NCBI RefSeq assembly: GCF_000011645.1
Contig: NC_006270.3
Coordinates: 1,919,501 to 1,983,500, forward strand
DNA from: Bacillus licheniformis DSM 13 = ATCC 14580
GTDB taxonomy: Bacteria; Bacillota; Bacilli; Bacillales; Bacillaceae
Length of the DNA stretch: 64,000 nt
Direction: 5' to 3'
This document shows positions 51,023-59,643 of the stretch, in pieces. Numbering within the stretch: position 1 is the first letter of the stretch; each line of letters begins with the position of its first letter. A program made the position numbers and the translations under genes. Below the pieces are notes generated by a model. It searched no databases. It was not told where the DNA came from and saw nothing but the letters and a program-made list of their open reading frames with translations.

Positions 51023-51961
51023 ATGAAAAAGAAAACAAGCGGAATCCATCACATTACCGCGATTGTCGGCCATCCGCAAGAGAATGTCGATTTTTACGCT
51101 GGCGTTCTAGGTTTACGTTTAGTGAAAAAAACTGTTAATTTTGATGATCCGGGAACATACCACCTGTATTTCGGTAATGAAGGCGGAAAACCGGGAACGA
51201 TTATTACATTCTTTCCATGGGTGGGTGCTCGCCGAGGAGTCATTGGAGATGGCCAGGTGGGAGTTACTTCATACGTCGTTCCTAAAGGCGCAATGGCATT
51301 TTGGGAAAACAGATTGGCAAAATTTAATTTGCCTTATACAAAAATGAACCGTTTTGGAGAGGAGTACTTAGAGTTCGATGATCCTCATGGACTTCATCTG
51401 GAAATTGTCGAAAGAGAAGAAGGGGAAAAGAACAGCTGGAAGATAGGAGAAATTACACCGGACAAAGCAATCAAAGGATTTGGCGGAGCAACACTTTTAT
51501 CCAAACAACCGGAAAAAACGGCTGAATTATTAGAAAAGGTTATGGGACTTGAAAAAGTTGGTGAAGAAGGAGATTTTGTACGTTTTCGTTCTTCTGGTGA
51601 TATCGGGAATATAATTGATTTGAAATTAACAACTATAGGCAGCGGACAAATGGGGATTGGTACAGTTCACCATATTGCCTGGAGAGCTATTGATGACAAT
51701 GATCAATTAGAATGGCAAAAATATGTTGCAGAAAATGGTTATCGTGTTACACCCGTGCAAGACAGAAATTATTTTAACGCGATTTATTTTAGAGAACACG
51801 GGGAGATTTTATTTGAAATTGCAACAGATCCTCCAGGGTTCGCCCATGATGAATCACATCAAACAATGGGAGAACAGTTAATGTTGCCGGCTCAGTATGA
51901 ACACTACAGAGAGCAGTTAGAAAGAAGATTAATTCCTATAACAGTGAAGGCGCTGGATTAA
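51023..51961 (+). CDS. mhqO: ring-cleaving extradiol dioxygenase MhqO
   Basis: A 312-residue glyoxalase/vicinal-oxygen-chelate dioxygenase with duplicated halves. Metal ligands are in SGIHHITAIVG (His), GTVHHIAW (His) and HGEILFEIATDPPGF (Glu). It matches MhqO/MhqA proteins that cleave hydroquinone rings. AAAGAGGAGTG precedes the ATG. The mhqP hydrolase of B. subtilis is replaced by a flavin reductase gene here. Confidence 0.88.
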   Translation: MKKKTSGIHHITAIVGHPQENVDFYAGVLGLRLVKKTVNFDDPGTYHLYFGNEGGKPGTIITFFPWVGARRGVIGDGQVGVTSYVVPKGAMAFWENRLAKFNLPYTKMNRFGEEYLEFDDPHGLHLEIVEREEGEKNSWKIGEITPDKAIKGFGGATLLSKQPEKTAELLEKVMGLEKVGEEGDFVRFRSSGDIGNIIDLKLTTIGSGQMGIGTVHHIAWRAIDDNDQLEWQKYVAENGYRVTPVQDRNYFNAIYFREHGEILFEIATDPPGFAHDESHQTMGEQLMLPAQYEHYREQLERRLIPITVKALD

Positions 51962-51982
51962 TTTTTGCACGGAAGTGATTCA

Positions 51983-52591
51983 ATGCTGTCCATTGATCCG
52001 CTTACAAAAACGGAAAGAGAGAACTACAAGTTTTTAATCGGGAGTATCATACCAAGACCCGTGGCGTTTGTTACAAGCCTGTCAGAGGAGGGCGTCTTAA
52101 ACGGAGCTCCATTTAGTTATTTTAATATTGTATCTTCAAATCCTCCCATGATCTCCCTGTCCATACAACGTTCTGAAGGGAGCCAAAAAGATACAGCGAG
52201 AAACATTCTGAAGAGCAAAGAATTTGTGGTCCATATCGTTGATGAACAAAATGTTGAAAAAGTGAATGCAACGGCCGCGAGCCTACCTCCAAGTCAAAGT
52301 GAAATTCAGTTAGCGGAGTTAACCCCGGTTGAAAGTGTGAAAGTCTCGGTACCGGGGGTTAAAGAAGCGAAAGTGCGCATGGAATGTGTTCTGGAGTATT
52401 CATTAGAGTTGGGAGATAAACACTCTCCCGGCTGCGATTTCATGATAGGTCAAGTCGTTCAATATCATATCGAGAGCGGCATTTATGAAAATGGAAAAAT
52501 TGATCCGAGAGGCCTCGGAGCCATCAGCCGATTGGCCGGGCATGATTACGCAAAGATTGGTGAAATCTTTACCAGGGAAAGACCGAAGTAA
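51983..52591 (+). CDS. flavin reductase-like FMN-binding protein
   Basis: A 202-residue DIM6/NTAB-family protein: NYKFLIGSIIPRPVAFVTSL, GAPFSYFNIVSSNPPMISLS and RNILKSKEFVVHIV are the FMN-binding segments. I chose ATG 51983 after GGAAGTGATT. It follows mhqO by 21 bp and is the last gene of the mhqN operon. It may supply reduced flavin to a partner monooxygenase or act on quinones. Confidence 0.85.
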   Translation: MLSIDPLTKTERENYKFLIGSIIPRPVAFVTSLSEEGVLNGAPFSYFNIVSSNPPMISLSIQRSEGSQKDTARNILKSKEFVVHIVDEQNVEKVNATAASLPPSQSEIQLAELTPVESVKVSVPGVKEAKVRMECVLEYSLELGDKHSPGCDFMIGQVVQYHIESGIYENGKIDPRGLGAISRLAGHDYAKIGEIFTRERPK

Positions 52592-52605
52592 TATAACCAT
52601 CCACG

Positions 52606-52625
52606 ATATCTCGAAGTTGAGATTT
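52606..52625 (+). promoter_or_regulatory. MhqR operator 3
   Basis: ATATCTCGAAGTTGAGATTT, an MhqR-type palindrome with a changed centre, between the flavin reductase and the WrbA-like gene, so the latter is also in the regulon. Confidence 0.8.
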
Positions 52626-52792
52626 ATTAAACTGAAATGTTTTAAGCTTATTGTAGCAAGGAATAATAAAGGCAGCGAAACACTTTCAAGGGGGTGGTTT
52701 TTAAAAGGTTTAAAAAAAGAAAACAAAAAAGCGGGTGTAAAATATGGGATTTTTAAGACAAATTATTTAGAAAATCAAAGGAGATGGATCAT

Positions 52793-53404
52793 ATGTCAAA
52801 TGTGAAATTAGCTGTAGTTTTTTATAGTATGGGCGGAACAAACTATCAATTAGCAAAATGGGCTGCAGAAGGCGCAAAAGAAGCAGGCGCTGACGTCAAA
52901 GTATTAAAAGTACAAGAATTGGCTCCGCAATCAGTTATTGAAGGAAATGAAGTATGGAAAGCAACTGTTGATGCAACAAAAGACATTCCAGTCGTAACCT
53001 CAGAAGATATAGAGTGGGCAGACGCTATTATATTCAGTACACCAACGCGTTTTGGCAATATGGCATCCCAAATGAAACAGTTTCTTGATACACAAGGCGG
53101 ACTTTGGGCAAACGGCAAGACAGTTAATAAAGTTGTAAGTGCAATGTCCTCCGCTCAAAATCCACATGGTGGTCAAGAAGCGACGATCTTGTCCTTATAT
53201 ACTTCAATGATGCACTGGGGAGCTATTATTGCTTCTCCTGGATACACTGATCCTGTCCTATTTGGGGCTGGCGGAAATCCATATGGAACGAGTGTTACAG
53301 TCGATCAAGACGGGAAGATGATTGAAGACGTAGAAGCCGCAGTGAAACATCAAGCAAAACGAACGGTGACCGTAGCTGAATGGGTCAAAAAGGGCAATCA
53401 GTAA
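52793..53404 (+). CDS. WrbA-family NAD(P)H:quinone oxidoreductase
   Basis: A 203-residue flavodoxin-fold quinone reductase. VVFYSMGGTNYQLAKWAAEG is the FMN phosphate loop, FSTPTRFGNMASQMKQFLD and SSAQNPHGGQEATILSLY are WrbA hallmarks. It does two-electron quinone reduction without semiquinone. I chose ATG 52793, since ATG 52784 is too near AAAGGAG. Confidence 0.92.
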   Translation: MSNVKLAVVFYSMGGTNYQLAKWAAEGAKEAGADVKVLKVQELAPQSVIEGNEVWKATVDATKDIPVVTSEDIEWADAIIFSTPTRFGNMASQMKQFLDTQGGLWANGKTVNKVVSAMSSAQNPHGGQEATILSLYTSMMHWGAIIASPGYTDPVLFGAGGNPYGTSVTVDQDGKMIEDVEAAVKHQAKRTVTVAEWVKKGNQ

Positions 53405-53419
53405 TATTTGAAATTTAAA

Positions 53420-53445
53420 AGAGCCAAATGACTGGCTCTTTTTTT
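53420..53445 (+). terminator. terminator after the WrbA-like gene
   Basis: AGAGCCA-AATGAC-TGGCTCT with a T-run. Confidence 0.93.
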
Positions 53446-53724
53446 AGTTGGTTCAGTTGAGCCGTTTTTCTTATTTGATGTCTTCATTTGACTGCGAACA
53501 CGCCATAATTGCGCGGCATAAGGAATAAGATATCCGACATATCCTATAACGATGCCCGTGCAGGAGGAATCCGTCTTTTAAGTTGATGATTTCACAATGA
53601 TAAAATTTTTTTCTATTAAATTTTAAAAAAATGAAACTTTAAGTTCATATGAACGTAAACATAAGTGAAATGATTTTATTTAGTCATACGATCAATCAAC
53701 AAATGCAAAAGGGGTGAAACAAAA

Positions 53725-53865
53725 GTGAAAGTCATGATTGGTTCGATCATATTGCTGCTCATTATAGGGTTTGGCGTATGGCTTATGTTGAGCCCGCTTT
53801 TTAAAAAAGTCGGAAGCGGGGCGACCAAAATAAAGAAAACGCTGGAGGACGACAAAGATGAATGA
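53725..53865 (+). CDS. 46-residue single-pass membrane protein upstream of the SPFH gene
   Basis: GTG 53725 with AAGGGGTG upstream. It reads MKVMIGSIILLLIIGFGVWL then MLSPLFKKVGSG... and ends with an acidic DDKDE tail. Its stop overlaps the next ATG by 8 bp, so it is coupled with the prohibitin-like gene and may be its small partner (inference). Confidence 0.65.
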   Translation: MKVMIGSIILLLIIGFGVWLMLSPLFKKVGSGATKIKKTLEDDKDE

Positions 53866-54691
53866 AAAACAACCAAAGAAAAATAAAAACAAAACGCTGC
53901 TCGGCGGAATCATTGTCGCTGCCGCTTTAATTATTGGAGGATTCACGGCCTCCCTGTTCATCGAGAAAATCCCGAACGGATATGTCGGCGTCGTTTATTC
54001 CCCGAATGGCGGGGTAAAATCGGAAACGCTGGATCAAGGCTGGCATTTAGTCGGGCTGTTTGACAAAGTCACAAGATATCCGGTACGGATGCAGACTGTA
54101 AACAATCAGGATATTCAAGTGGCTACTTCCGACGGCAAAAACATCTCAATGGACATTGCCTACAACTATGTCGTTCAGCCTGATAAAGTCGTAGAATTGT
54201 TTAATAAATTCGGAGCGGTCGATATTGAATCAATCGAAAACAGCTACTTGAAAACAAGGCTGTGGGACGCTGCGAGAAAGTCGATTTCCAAATATTCCGT
54301 CATTGATACATACGGACAAAAATCATCTGATGCCGCTGCAGAAATTCAAAAAACATTTGCAGATGATATGAAGGGGCTCGGCTTTGTCATTGACGATTTA
54401 ACACTCGGCGTGCCGAAGCCTGATAAAGCGACTCAGGAAGCGATTGACGCGCGCGTGAAGTCTTCGCAGGAACTGGAAAGAACACAGACGGAGCTGAAGA
54501 TCGCCGAAGCGGAAGCGAAAAAGAAAAAGATCGAAGCCCAAGGTATTGCCGAGTACAACGAAATTATTAAAAAGTCGATGTCGGATGAAATGATCAAGTA
54601 TCAATGGATCCAAAAATGGGACGGAAAAATGCCTAAAGCGACCGGATCGAATTCCCTGATCCAGATTCCGACCGATGAGAAAGGAAAATAA
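53858..54691 (+). CDS. SPFH/prohibitin-family membrane protein
   Basis: A 277-residue protein with an N-terminal membrane helix (LLGGIIVAAALIIGGFTASLF), a Band-7 domain (YVGVVYSPNGGVKSETLDQG...) and a C-terminal coiled coil (ARVKSSQELERTQTELKIAE...). Prohibitin-like proteins form membrane rings that scaffold proteases or respond to stress. It is directly coupled to a 46-residue membrane peptide. Confidence 0.87.
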   Translation: MNEKQPKKNKNKTLLGGIIVAAALIIGGFTASLFIEKIPNGYVGVVYSPNGGVKSETLDQGWHLVGLFDKVTRYPVRMQTVNNQDIQVATSDGKNISMDIAYNYVVQPDKVVELFNKFGAVDIESIENSYLKTRLWDAARKSISKYSVIDTYGQKSSDAAAEIQKTFADDMKGLGFVIDDLTLGVPKPDKATQEAIDARVKSSQELERTQTELKIAEAEAKKKKIEAQGIAEYNEIIKKSMSDEMIKYQWIQKWDGKMPKATGSNSLIQIPTDEKGK

Positions 54692-54692
54692 A

Positions 54693-54727
54693 ACGAAAAA
54701 AATCCCTTGCCAAGGGATTTTTTTCGT
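54693..54727. terminator. bidirectional terminator
   Basis: ACGAAAAAAATCCCTTG-CCAAGGGATTTTTTTCGT, a perfect inverted repeat. Confidence 0.93.
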
Positions 54728-54781
54728 CTCGGGCGCACGTATATAATGGTGTTAACAATCGTTTCTGAGACAGGGGGTAAG

Positions 54782-55543
54782 ATGTTGTTTGCTCCGGAAG
54801 CCATTCTCCGTACGTGGAGAAAATTTGACTCTTTTCCGATGGAAACGCTGACAAAAGCATGGTTTTATCATCAGGCAGGAGATGGGAGACAGCGGGAAGT
54901 ATCGATGATGAAGGAGCACTATCAAGAGTACGGGATTGCCGGCAATTGTTTTGACCTTTCGATTTGGCTGCTGGATGAGTTCACAAAAGACGGAGTGGAA
55001 GCTTTTCCAATCGGCCGTTCGTTCAAAACGGAACGCGCGCATGCCGCAGTCATCGCCCTTGATGAAAGAGGCCGGCGCTTTTTGTGTGATCTGGGAGACC
55101 AATGGCTGCATCCGATTCTGATCGATTGCGAATCTGAAGATTATACCAATGAAAAGCTGGGCGGTTTTTTCCCTGCCGCACAAGTTCAAGTCATGCCGAC
55201 AGCCGGCGGAGTTGAGGTCCTTTACCATCGGCCGAACGGAAAGGTGTCGACTCAAGTCTACAATACAGACCCTGTTGACATGTCCGTTTTTTTAAAGGCG
55301 GCTGAATACTCGCAGGCGGCATTGAAGCCTGCGCCTTTACTGGAATGCAGAATTCCGTTTCAGCATGAAATCGCCCATTGGGAATTCAGCGGCTGGGACA
55401 TATATCTTAGTACGAGCAAAGGATTATACAGAGAAGCGAAGCCGGACACAATCGAAGGATGGACTGAAAAAATCCACGATATCTCAGGATACGATAAAAA
55501 TGTTCTCAAGAAAGCATTGGAGATTTATCAAACCCGCGCGTGA
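54782..55543 (+). CDS. arylamine N-acetyltransferase-like / transglutaminase-like protein
   Basis: A 253-residue protein with a likely Cys-His-Asp triad: Cys56 in GNCFDLS, His87 in AHAAVIAL, Asp103 in LCDLGDQW. Order and spacing fit the NAT/transglutaminase fold. It lacks the RGGxCxExN motif of classic NATs, so acetyl transfer from CoA is uncertain. ATG 54782 follows AGGGGGT closely. It precedes thyA by 59 bp. Confidence 0.65.
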   Translation: MLFAPEAILRTWRKFDSFPMETLTKAWFYHQAGDGRQREVSMMKEHYQEYGIAGNCFDLSIWLLDEFTKDGVEAFPIGRSFKTERAHAAVIALDERGRRFLCDLGDQWLHPILIDCESEDYTNEKLGGFFPAAQVQVMPTAGGVEVLYHRPNGKVSTQVYNTDPVDMSVFLKAAEYSQAALKPAPLLECRIPFQHEIAHWEFSGWDIYLSTSKGLYREAKPDTIEGWTEKIHDISGYDKNVLKKALEIYQTRA

Positions 55544-55602
55544 TCTTAAACCTTGAAAAAAACTCATTTTATACATATCATGTGGAAAGAGGAGAGGATA
55601 AG

Positions 55603-56442
55603 ATGAGCCATTATGACCAGCAATACAATGCAATCATACAAAAAATTATTGAATCAGGGATCTCCGATGAAGAATATCAGGTTCGGACGAAGTGGGATTC
55701 AGACGGAACGCCGGCTCATACGCTGAGCATCATGAGCGAAAAAATGCGGTTTGACAATTCAGAAGTGCCGATTTTGACGACGAAGAAGGTGGCGTGGAAA
55801 ACGGCCATTAAAGAGCTGCTTTGGATTTGGCAGCTGAAATCCAATGATGTTCAAGTTCTGAATGATATGGGGGTTCATATTTGGGATCAATGGCGTCTTG
55901 AAGACGGCACAATCGGAGCAGCGTACGGCTATCAATTAGGGAAGAAAAACAGAACGGTTAACGGCCAGAAAGTCGATCAAGTGGATTATTTGCTTCATCA
56001 GTTAAAGCATAACCCTTCTTCACGCAGGCATTTGACCATGCTGTGGAATCCCGATGATTTGGATGGCATGGCTTTGACACCCTGCGTCTATGAGACGCAA
56101 TGGTATGTGAAAGAAGGAAAGCTCTCTTTAGAAGTAAGAGCGAGAAGCAACGACATGGCGCTTGGCAACCCGTTCAATGTGTTTCAATATAATGTCTTGC
56201 AGCGCATGATCGCGCAAGTCCTCGGTTATGAGCTGGGCGAATACATCTTCAACATCGGTGACTGCCACATCTATACCCGTCACATCGACAATTTAAACAT
56301 TCAGATGAAACGCGAGCAGTATGAAGCGCCAAAGCTATGGATCAACCCGGATATCAAAAATTTTTATGACTTTACAATCGATGATTTTAAATTAATCGAC
56401 TATAAGCACGGCGACAAGCTGACATTTGAAGTTGCCGTATGA
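55603..56442 (+). CDS. thyA: thymidylate synthase ThyA
   Basis: A 279-residue ThyA of the Bacillus ThyA type, converting dUMP to dTMP with methylene-THF. WGVHIWDQW-like segment, SSRRHLTMLWNP, the catalytic Cys in LTPCVYETQWY and the folate/dUMP motifs RARSNDMALGNPFNVFQYN, HIYTRH are intact. AGAGGAGAGG precedes ATG 55603. It joins the syntenic right-hand block. Confidence 0.96.
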   Translation: MSHYDQQYNAIIQKIIESGISDEEYQVRTKWDSDGTPAHTLSIMSEKMRFDNSEVPILTTKKVAWKTAIKELLWIWQLKSNDVQVLNDMGVHIWDQWRLEDGTIGAAYGYQLGKKNRTVNGQKVDQVDYLLHQLKHNPSSRRHLTMLWNPDDLDGMALTPCVYETQWYVKEGKLSLEVRARSNDMALGNPFNVFQYNVLQRMIAQVLGYELGEYIFNIGDCHIYTRHIDNLNIQMKREQYEAPKLWINPDIKNFYDFTIDDFKLIDYKHGDKLTFEVAV

Positions 56443-56470
56443 ACAGGCGGATTTCCCGCCTGTTTTTTTG
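56443..56470 (+). terminator. thyA terminator
   Basis: ACAGGCGG-ATTT-CCCGCCTGT followed by T7. Confidence 0.92.
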
Positions 56471-56800
56471 TACAGTGATGAAAAACGGCCTTGGAGGATG
56501 ATTCAAGAAGATACAGACATATAATACGGCAAGACAGGCACAAGGGCTGTCGATATGGAGCTGTTTGCGGGAATTCATTAAAACACGCGGCTGAAGTTAT
56601 GTTTTTACCAACGATATCAACGGTTCATGTTCTGATGCAAAAGCGATGACGTGCAGCATCTTAAAAAATAACGTCATAGAAGAATAAACGTTCATTTACA
56701 CAATCTAAACGTCTTTTTCACAAAGAACCCGAAAAGCAAAAACAATTCTCTCTTAATCTGTTAGTAACACCAGCATATACAAGAGGAGGTTGTTTTTGTC
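56471..56800. other. intergenic stretch between thyA and nucB
   Basis: No convincing gene. CGTCATAGAAGAATAAACGTT and nearby AACGTC repeats recur, and a possible promoter region lies before nucB. Short frames are likely chance. Confidence 0.35.
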
Positions 56801-57229
56801 ATGATCAAAAAATGGGCGGTTCATCTGCTGTTTTCCGCATTGGTACTGCTTGGGCTTTCGGGAGGCGCCGCATATTCTCCTCAGCATGCCGAAGGTGCTG
56901 CAAGGTATGACGACATATTGTATTTTCCGGCATCACGCTATCCCGAAACCGGCGCTCATATCAGCGACGCAATCAAAGCAGGGCATTCAGATGTCTGCAC
57001 GATTGAAAGATCGGGAGCGGATAAGCGCCGCCAGGAATCACTGAAGGGGATTCCGACTAAGCCGGGCTTTGACCGTGACGAATGGCCGATGGCCATGTGT
57101 GAAGAAGGGGGCAAAGGAGCGTCTGTCAGATATGTCAGCTCATCGGATAACCGCGGAGCCGGCTCCTGGGTCGGGAACAGGCTGAGCGGTTTCGCCGACG
57201 GGACGAGAATTTTGTTTATCGTTCAATAA
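56801..57229 (+). CDS. nucB: extracellular sporulation-associated nuclease NucB
   Basis: A 142-residue DNase precursor with a Sec signal (FSALVLLGLSGGAAYSP, cut near AEGAA) and a mature part of about 109 residues (ARYDDILYFPASRYPETGAH). It is nearly identical to the B. licheniformis NucB known for biofilm dispersal. The catalytic DREWP-type segment reads FDRDEWPMAMCEEGG with a Cys pair (CTIERS, AMCEE). AAGAGGAGG precedes the ATG. Confidence 0.95.
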   Translation: MIKKWAVHLLFSALVLLGLSGGAAYSPQHAEGAARYDDILYFPASRYPETGAHISDAIKAGHSDVCTIERSGADKRRQESLKGIPTKPGFDRDEWPMAMCEEGGKGASVRYVSSSDNRGAGSWVGNRLSGFADGTRILFIVQ

Positions 57230-57332
57230 AAGGCGAAAAACAAATATCTTTCCTTTGGGAAACATTTTTGTTGACAGGAAAATCGTTGTGGGGGATAATG
57301 GTAATGTAAGCATATTATCATTCCCTCTGTTT

Positions 57333-57378
57333 CAGGTTCGCATCCTTCATTGCCGAATGGATGTGAGCCTGTTTTTTC
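57333..57378 (+). terminator. nucB terminator
   Basis: CAGGTTCGCATCC pairs with GGATGTGAGCCTG (two wobbles), then TTTTTT. Confidence 0.85.
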
Positions 57379-57382
57379 GTGC

Positions 57383-57408
57383 AAAAAAACCGCCGACCGG
57401 CGGTTTTG
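57383..57408. terminator. lexA terminator
   Basis: AAAACCGCCG-A-CCGGCGGTTTT, near-perfect; it serves the minus-strand lexA that ends at 57425. Confidence 0.88.
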
Positions 57409-57424
57409 CTGATGAGTCCGTGTT

Positions 57425-58048
57425 TTAATGAACAGTGCGAAAAACGCCGATGACTTTTCCGAGAATCGTCACATTCTGAAGGATGATCGGCTCCATCGTC
57501 GGGTTTTCCGGCTGAAGGCGGATATGGGTTTCCTCCTTGAAAAACCGCTTAACAGTCGCTTCGTCGTCTTCGGTCATCGCAACGACGATATCCCCGTTGT
57601 TTGCGGTGTTCTGCTGCTTGACAATCACATAATCTTGATCAAGAATTCCGGCATCGATCATGCTTTCTCCCATGATCTCCAGCATGAAGACGTGCTCATC
57701 CGGCGGCGCCAGGCGTTCGGGAAGCGGAAAGTATTCCTCGATGTTTTCGACTGCGGTAATCGGTGTACCGGCGGTCACCTTTCCGATGACCGGGACATTG
57801 ACAACCTGGTTTTTCGGAATATGAATTTCCTCCTCTGTATCGAGAATTTCGATCGCTCTCGGCTTCGTCGGATCCCTTCTGATCAATCCCTTCGTTTCAA
57901 GCCTTGCCAAGTGGCCGTGTACCGTTGAACTTGACGCCAGGCCGACCGCTTCTCCGATCTCCCTGACGGAAGGCGGATAGCCTTTGCGCTTCACTTCTTC
58001 TTTAATGAAACGCAAAATATCAAGTTGTCTTTTTGATAGCTTCGTCAT
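57425..58048 (-). CDS. lexA: SOS repressor LexA
   Basis: A 207-residue LexA with HTH (REIGEAVGLASSSTVHGHLARL), the self-cleavage bond Ala93-Gly94, catalytic Ser129 (GESMIDAG) and Lys167 (TVKRFF). RecA-ssDNA triggers autocleavage. The start is 58048 (MTKLSKRQ), matching the family; an in-frame ATG nine bases upstream is unlikely. Divergent to yneA, with SOS boxes between. Confidence 0.97.
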   Translation of the reverse strand: MTKLSKRQLDILRFIKEEVKRKGYPPSVREIGEAVGLASSSTVHGHLARLETKGLIRRDPTKPRAIEILDTEEEIHIPKNQVVNVPVIGKVTAGTPITAVENIEEYFPLPERLAPPDEHVFMLEIMGESMIDAGILDQDYVIVKQQNTANNGDIVVAMTEDDEATVKRFFKEETHIRLQPENPTMEPIILQNVTILGKVIGVFRTVH

Positions 58049-58106
58049 TTTTTGCACCTCAAAACGTCGATTTTAGCTAGATTATAGCATGTTTTTCCTC
58101 TGAGTA

Positions 58107-58120
58107 CAAACATAGGTTCG
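58107..58120 (-). promoter_or_regulatory. LexA (SOS) box
   Basis: On the minus strand CGAACCTATGTTTG, a good fit to CGAACRNRYGTTCG. It lies nearest lexA and likely controls it. Confidence 0.85.
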
Positions 58121-58136
58121 AAAAAAACGATTGACA

Positions 58137-58150
58137 GAAACATTTGTTCG
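58137..58150 (+). promoter_or_regulatory. LexA (SOS) box
   Basis: GAAACATTTGTTCG, complement of CGAACAAATGTTTC, right after TTGACA (58131) and before TATACT (58155) of the yneA promoter. Confidence 0.9.
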
Positions 58151-58174
58151 TATGTATACTGAAGTCACAAAAAC

Positions 58175-58188
58175 CGAACAAACATTCT
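58175..58188 (+). promoter_or_regulatory. LexA (SOS) box
   Basis: CGAACAAACATTCT, downstream of the yneA promoter, a second site for tight repression. Confidence 0.88.
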
Positions 58189-58200
58189 GGGGTGATGGAT

Positions 58201-58512
58201 ATGAAAAAAGAATCATTGATTTTTGTCAGTCTGTTTACTGCTGTGATCAGCTGCTGTATTCTGTTTGTGTCTTTTGCCGGTAAGATCGAAGAAAGAAAGC
58301 AATATGTTAAAATAGAAGTGCAAGAAGGCGATACATTGTGGGAGCTGGCCGACCGGATCAAAGGCGGAAAAACCGCTGACAAACACAAATTCATCGAATG
58401 GGTCGCCGATAAAAACAATCTGCCGACCTCTGTCATTAAACCGGGAGATGTCTTGATCCTGCCGGTAGCCAAACAGCACTCCGATCAATATCAGCTTGCA
58501 GTTGTAGAATAA
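58201..58512 (+). CDS. yneA: SOS cell-division inhibitor YneA
   Basis: A 103-residue protein with an N-terminal membrane helix (SLIFVSLFTAVISCCILFVS) and a C-terminal LysM domain (VQEGDTLWELADRIKGGK..., VIKPGDVLILPV). YneA delays division after DNA damage. It heads the LexA-controlled yneA-yneB-ynzC operon. I chose ATG 58201 by family start; GGGGTGAT lies upstream. Confidence 0.93.
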   Translation: MKKESLIFVSLFTAVISCCILFVSFAGKIEERKQYVKIEVQEGDTLWELADRIKGGKTADKHKFIEWVADKNNLPTSVIKPGDVLILPVAKQHSDQYQLAVVE

Positions 58513-58530
58513 GAGATTGAGGGGATTTCC

Positions 58531-59178
58531 ATGAATGCGATTATTTACACCAGGGTAAGCACTGCGAAGGAGCAGCAGGAAACCTCATTAAAGCGGCAGG
58601 AGGAAGAGCTTAAGTCGCTTGCCGCCGAACACGGGATGAACGTCGTGAGCGTCATTTCCGAGCAGGCGAGCGGATATGAAATGGACCGCGACGGCGTCTT
58701 CGATCTGCTCGAGGAAATCAAAACATCAGACATCGACGCGGTTTTAATACAGGATGATACGCGGCTTGGAAGAGGGAATGCCAAAATTGCCCTTCTTCAC
58801 TGTTTATATAAAGAAGGCGTTCAAATCTACACGCTGGCTCACCGCGGAAAGCTCGAGCTTTCCGAAGCGGACTCGATGGTTTTGGAGATTGTCGGCATTG
58901 TCGAGGAATACCAGCGGAAAATACATAACCTGAAAATTAAGCGGGGAATGAAGAAGGCGGTCGAAAACGGCTACCGCCCGGAGAGGAACCTAAAACACCG
59001 CAATGAAGGCGGCGGGAGAGAGCGAATCGAAGCGCCTCTTTCAGAAATCGTCAGGCTCAGGGAGAACAAGCTGACGTTTGCGGAGATTGCAGCCGTGTTG
59101 AGAGGCTTCGGATACAGCATATCAAAAGCAACCGTTCACCGCCGCTACCAGGAGTATAAGGACGGCCTTGCAGACTAA
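58531..59178 (+). CDS. yneB: serine resolvase-like YneB
   Basis: A 215-residue member of the serine recombinase family. AIIYTRVSTAKEQQETSL (catalytic Ser), QDDTRLGRGN and a C-terminal HTH (TFAEIAAVLRGFGYSISKAT) are visible. It keeps its SOS-operon place between yneA and ynzC; its function in Bacillus is not established. Confidence 0.92.
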   Translation: MNAIIYTRVSTAKEQQETSLKRQEEELKSLAAEHGMNVVSVISEQASGYEMDRDGVFDLLEEIKTSDIDAVLIQDDTRLGRGNAKIALLHCLYKEGVQIYTLAHRGKLELSEADSMVLEIVGIVEEYQRKIHNLKIKRGMKKAVENGYRPERNLKHRNEGGGRERIEAPLSEIVRLRENKLTFAEIAAVLRGFGYSISKATVHRRYQEYKDGLAD

Positions 59179-59243
59179 TCTGTTGTCAAACGAAAGCGGA
59201 TTTAGTAGTATGATGGATATATACCGAATCAAAGGAGTATCTT

Positions 59244-59477
59244 ATGATTTCTAAAGAAAAAATAGCCAGAATTAACGAGCTTGCCAAAAAAGCAAAGAGC
59301 GGATCTTTAACAGACGAAGAAAAAGCAGAACAGCAGAAGCTTCGCCAGGAATACCTTCAAGGCGTCCGCGCGTCTATGAAAAACACGTTGAAAACTGTGA
59401 CGATTGTTGACCCTGAAGGTAATGATGTGACTCCTGAAAAGCTCAAACAGGAAAAAAGAAACCGCCGATTGCATTAA
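59244..59477 (+). CDS. ynzC: YnzC, UPF0291/DUF896
   Basis: A 77-residue two-helix protein (EKIARINELAKKAKSGSLTD, EEKAEQQKLRQEYLQGVR). It is the third gene of the SOS operon. AAAGGAG precedes the ATG. Confidence 0.95.
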   Translation: MISKEKIARINELAKKAKSGSLTDEEKAEQQKLRQEYLQGVRASMKNTLKTVTIVDPEGNDVTPEKLKQEKRNRRLH

Positions 59478-59481
59478 TTTT

Positions 59482-59515
59482 AGGGAATACGCCGATATCG
59501 TATTCCCTTTTTGTA
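59482..59515 (+). terminator. SOS operon terminator
   Basis: GGGAATACG / CGTATTCCC followed by T5. Confidence 0.9.
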
Positions 59516-59643
59516 TATACTACAATTTAGAATGAAGGCAAAGATTCGTCATTTTTCGCCCAGCTTTTGAGCTGAAATGGTTGTGAAAACCGATGGGTAG
59601 ATTTATGATAAGAAAGTAGAGTCCATACAGGAAGGGGATCATA

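Noticed and set aside
57383..57408. Phage attachment site
   Set aside because: The palindrome is a simple terminator with A/T runs; no repeat partner in the window.
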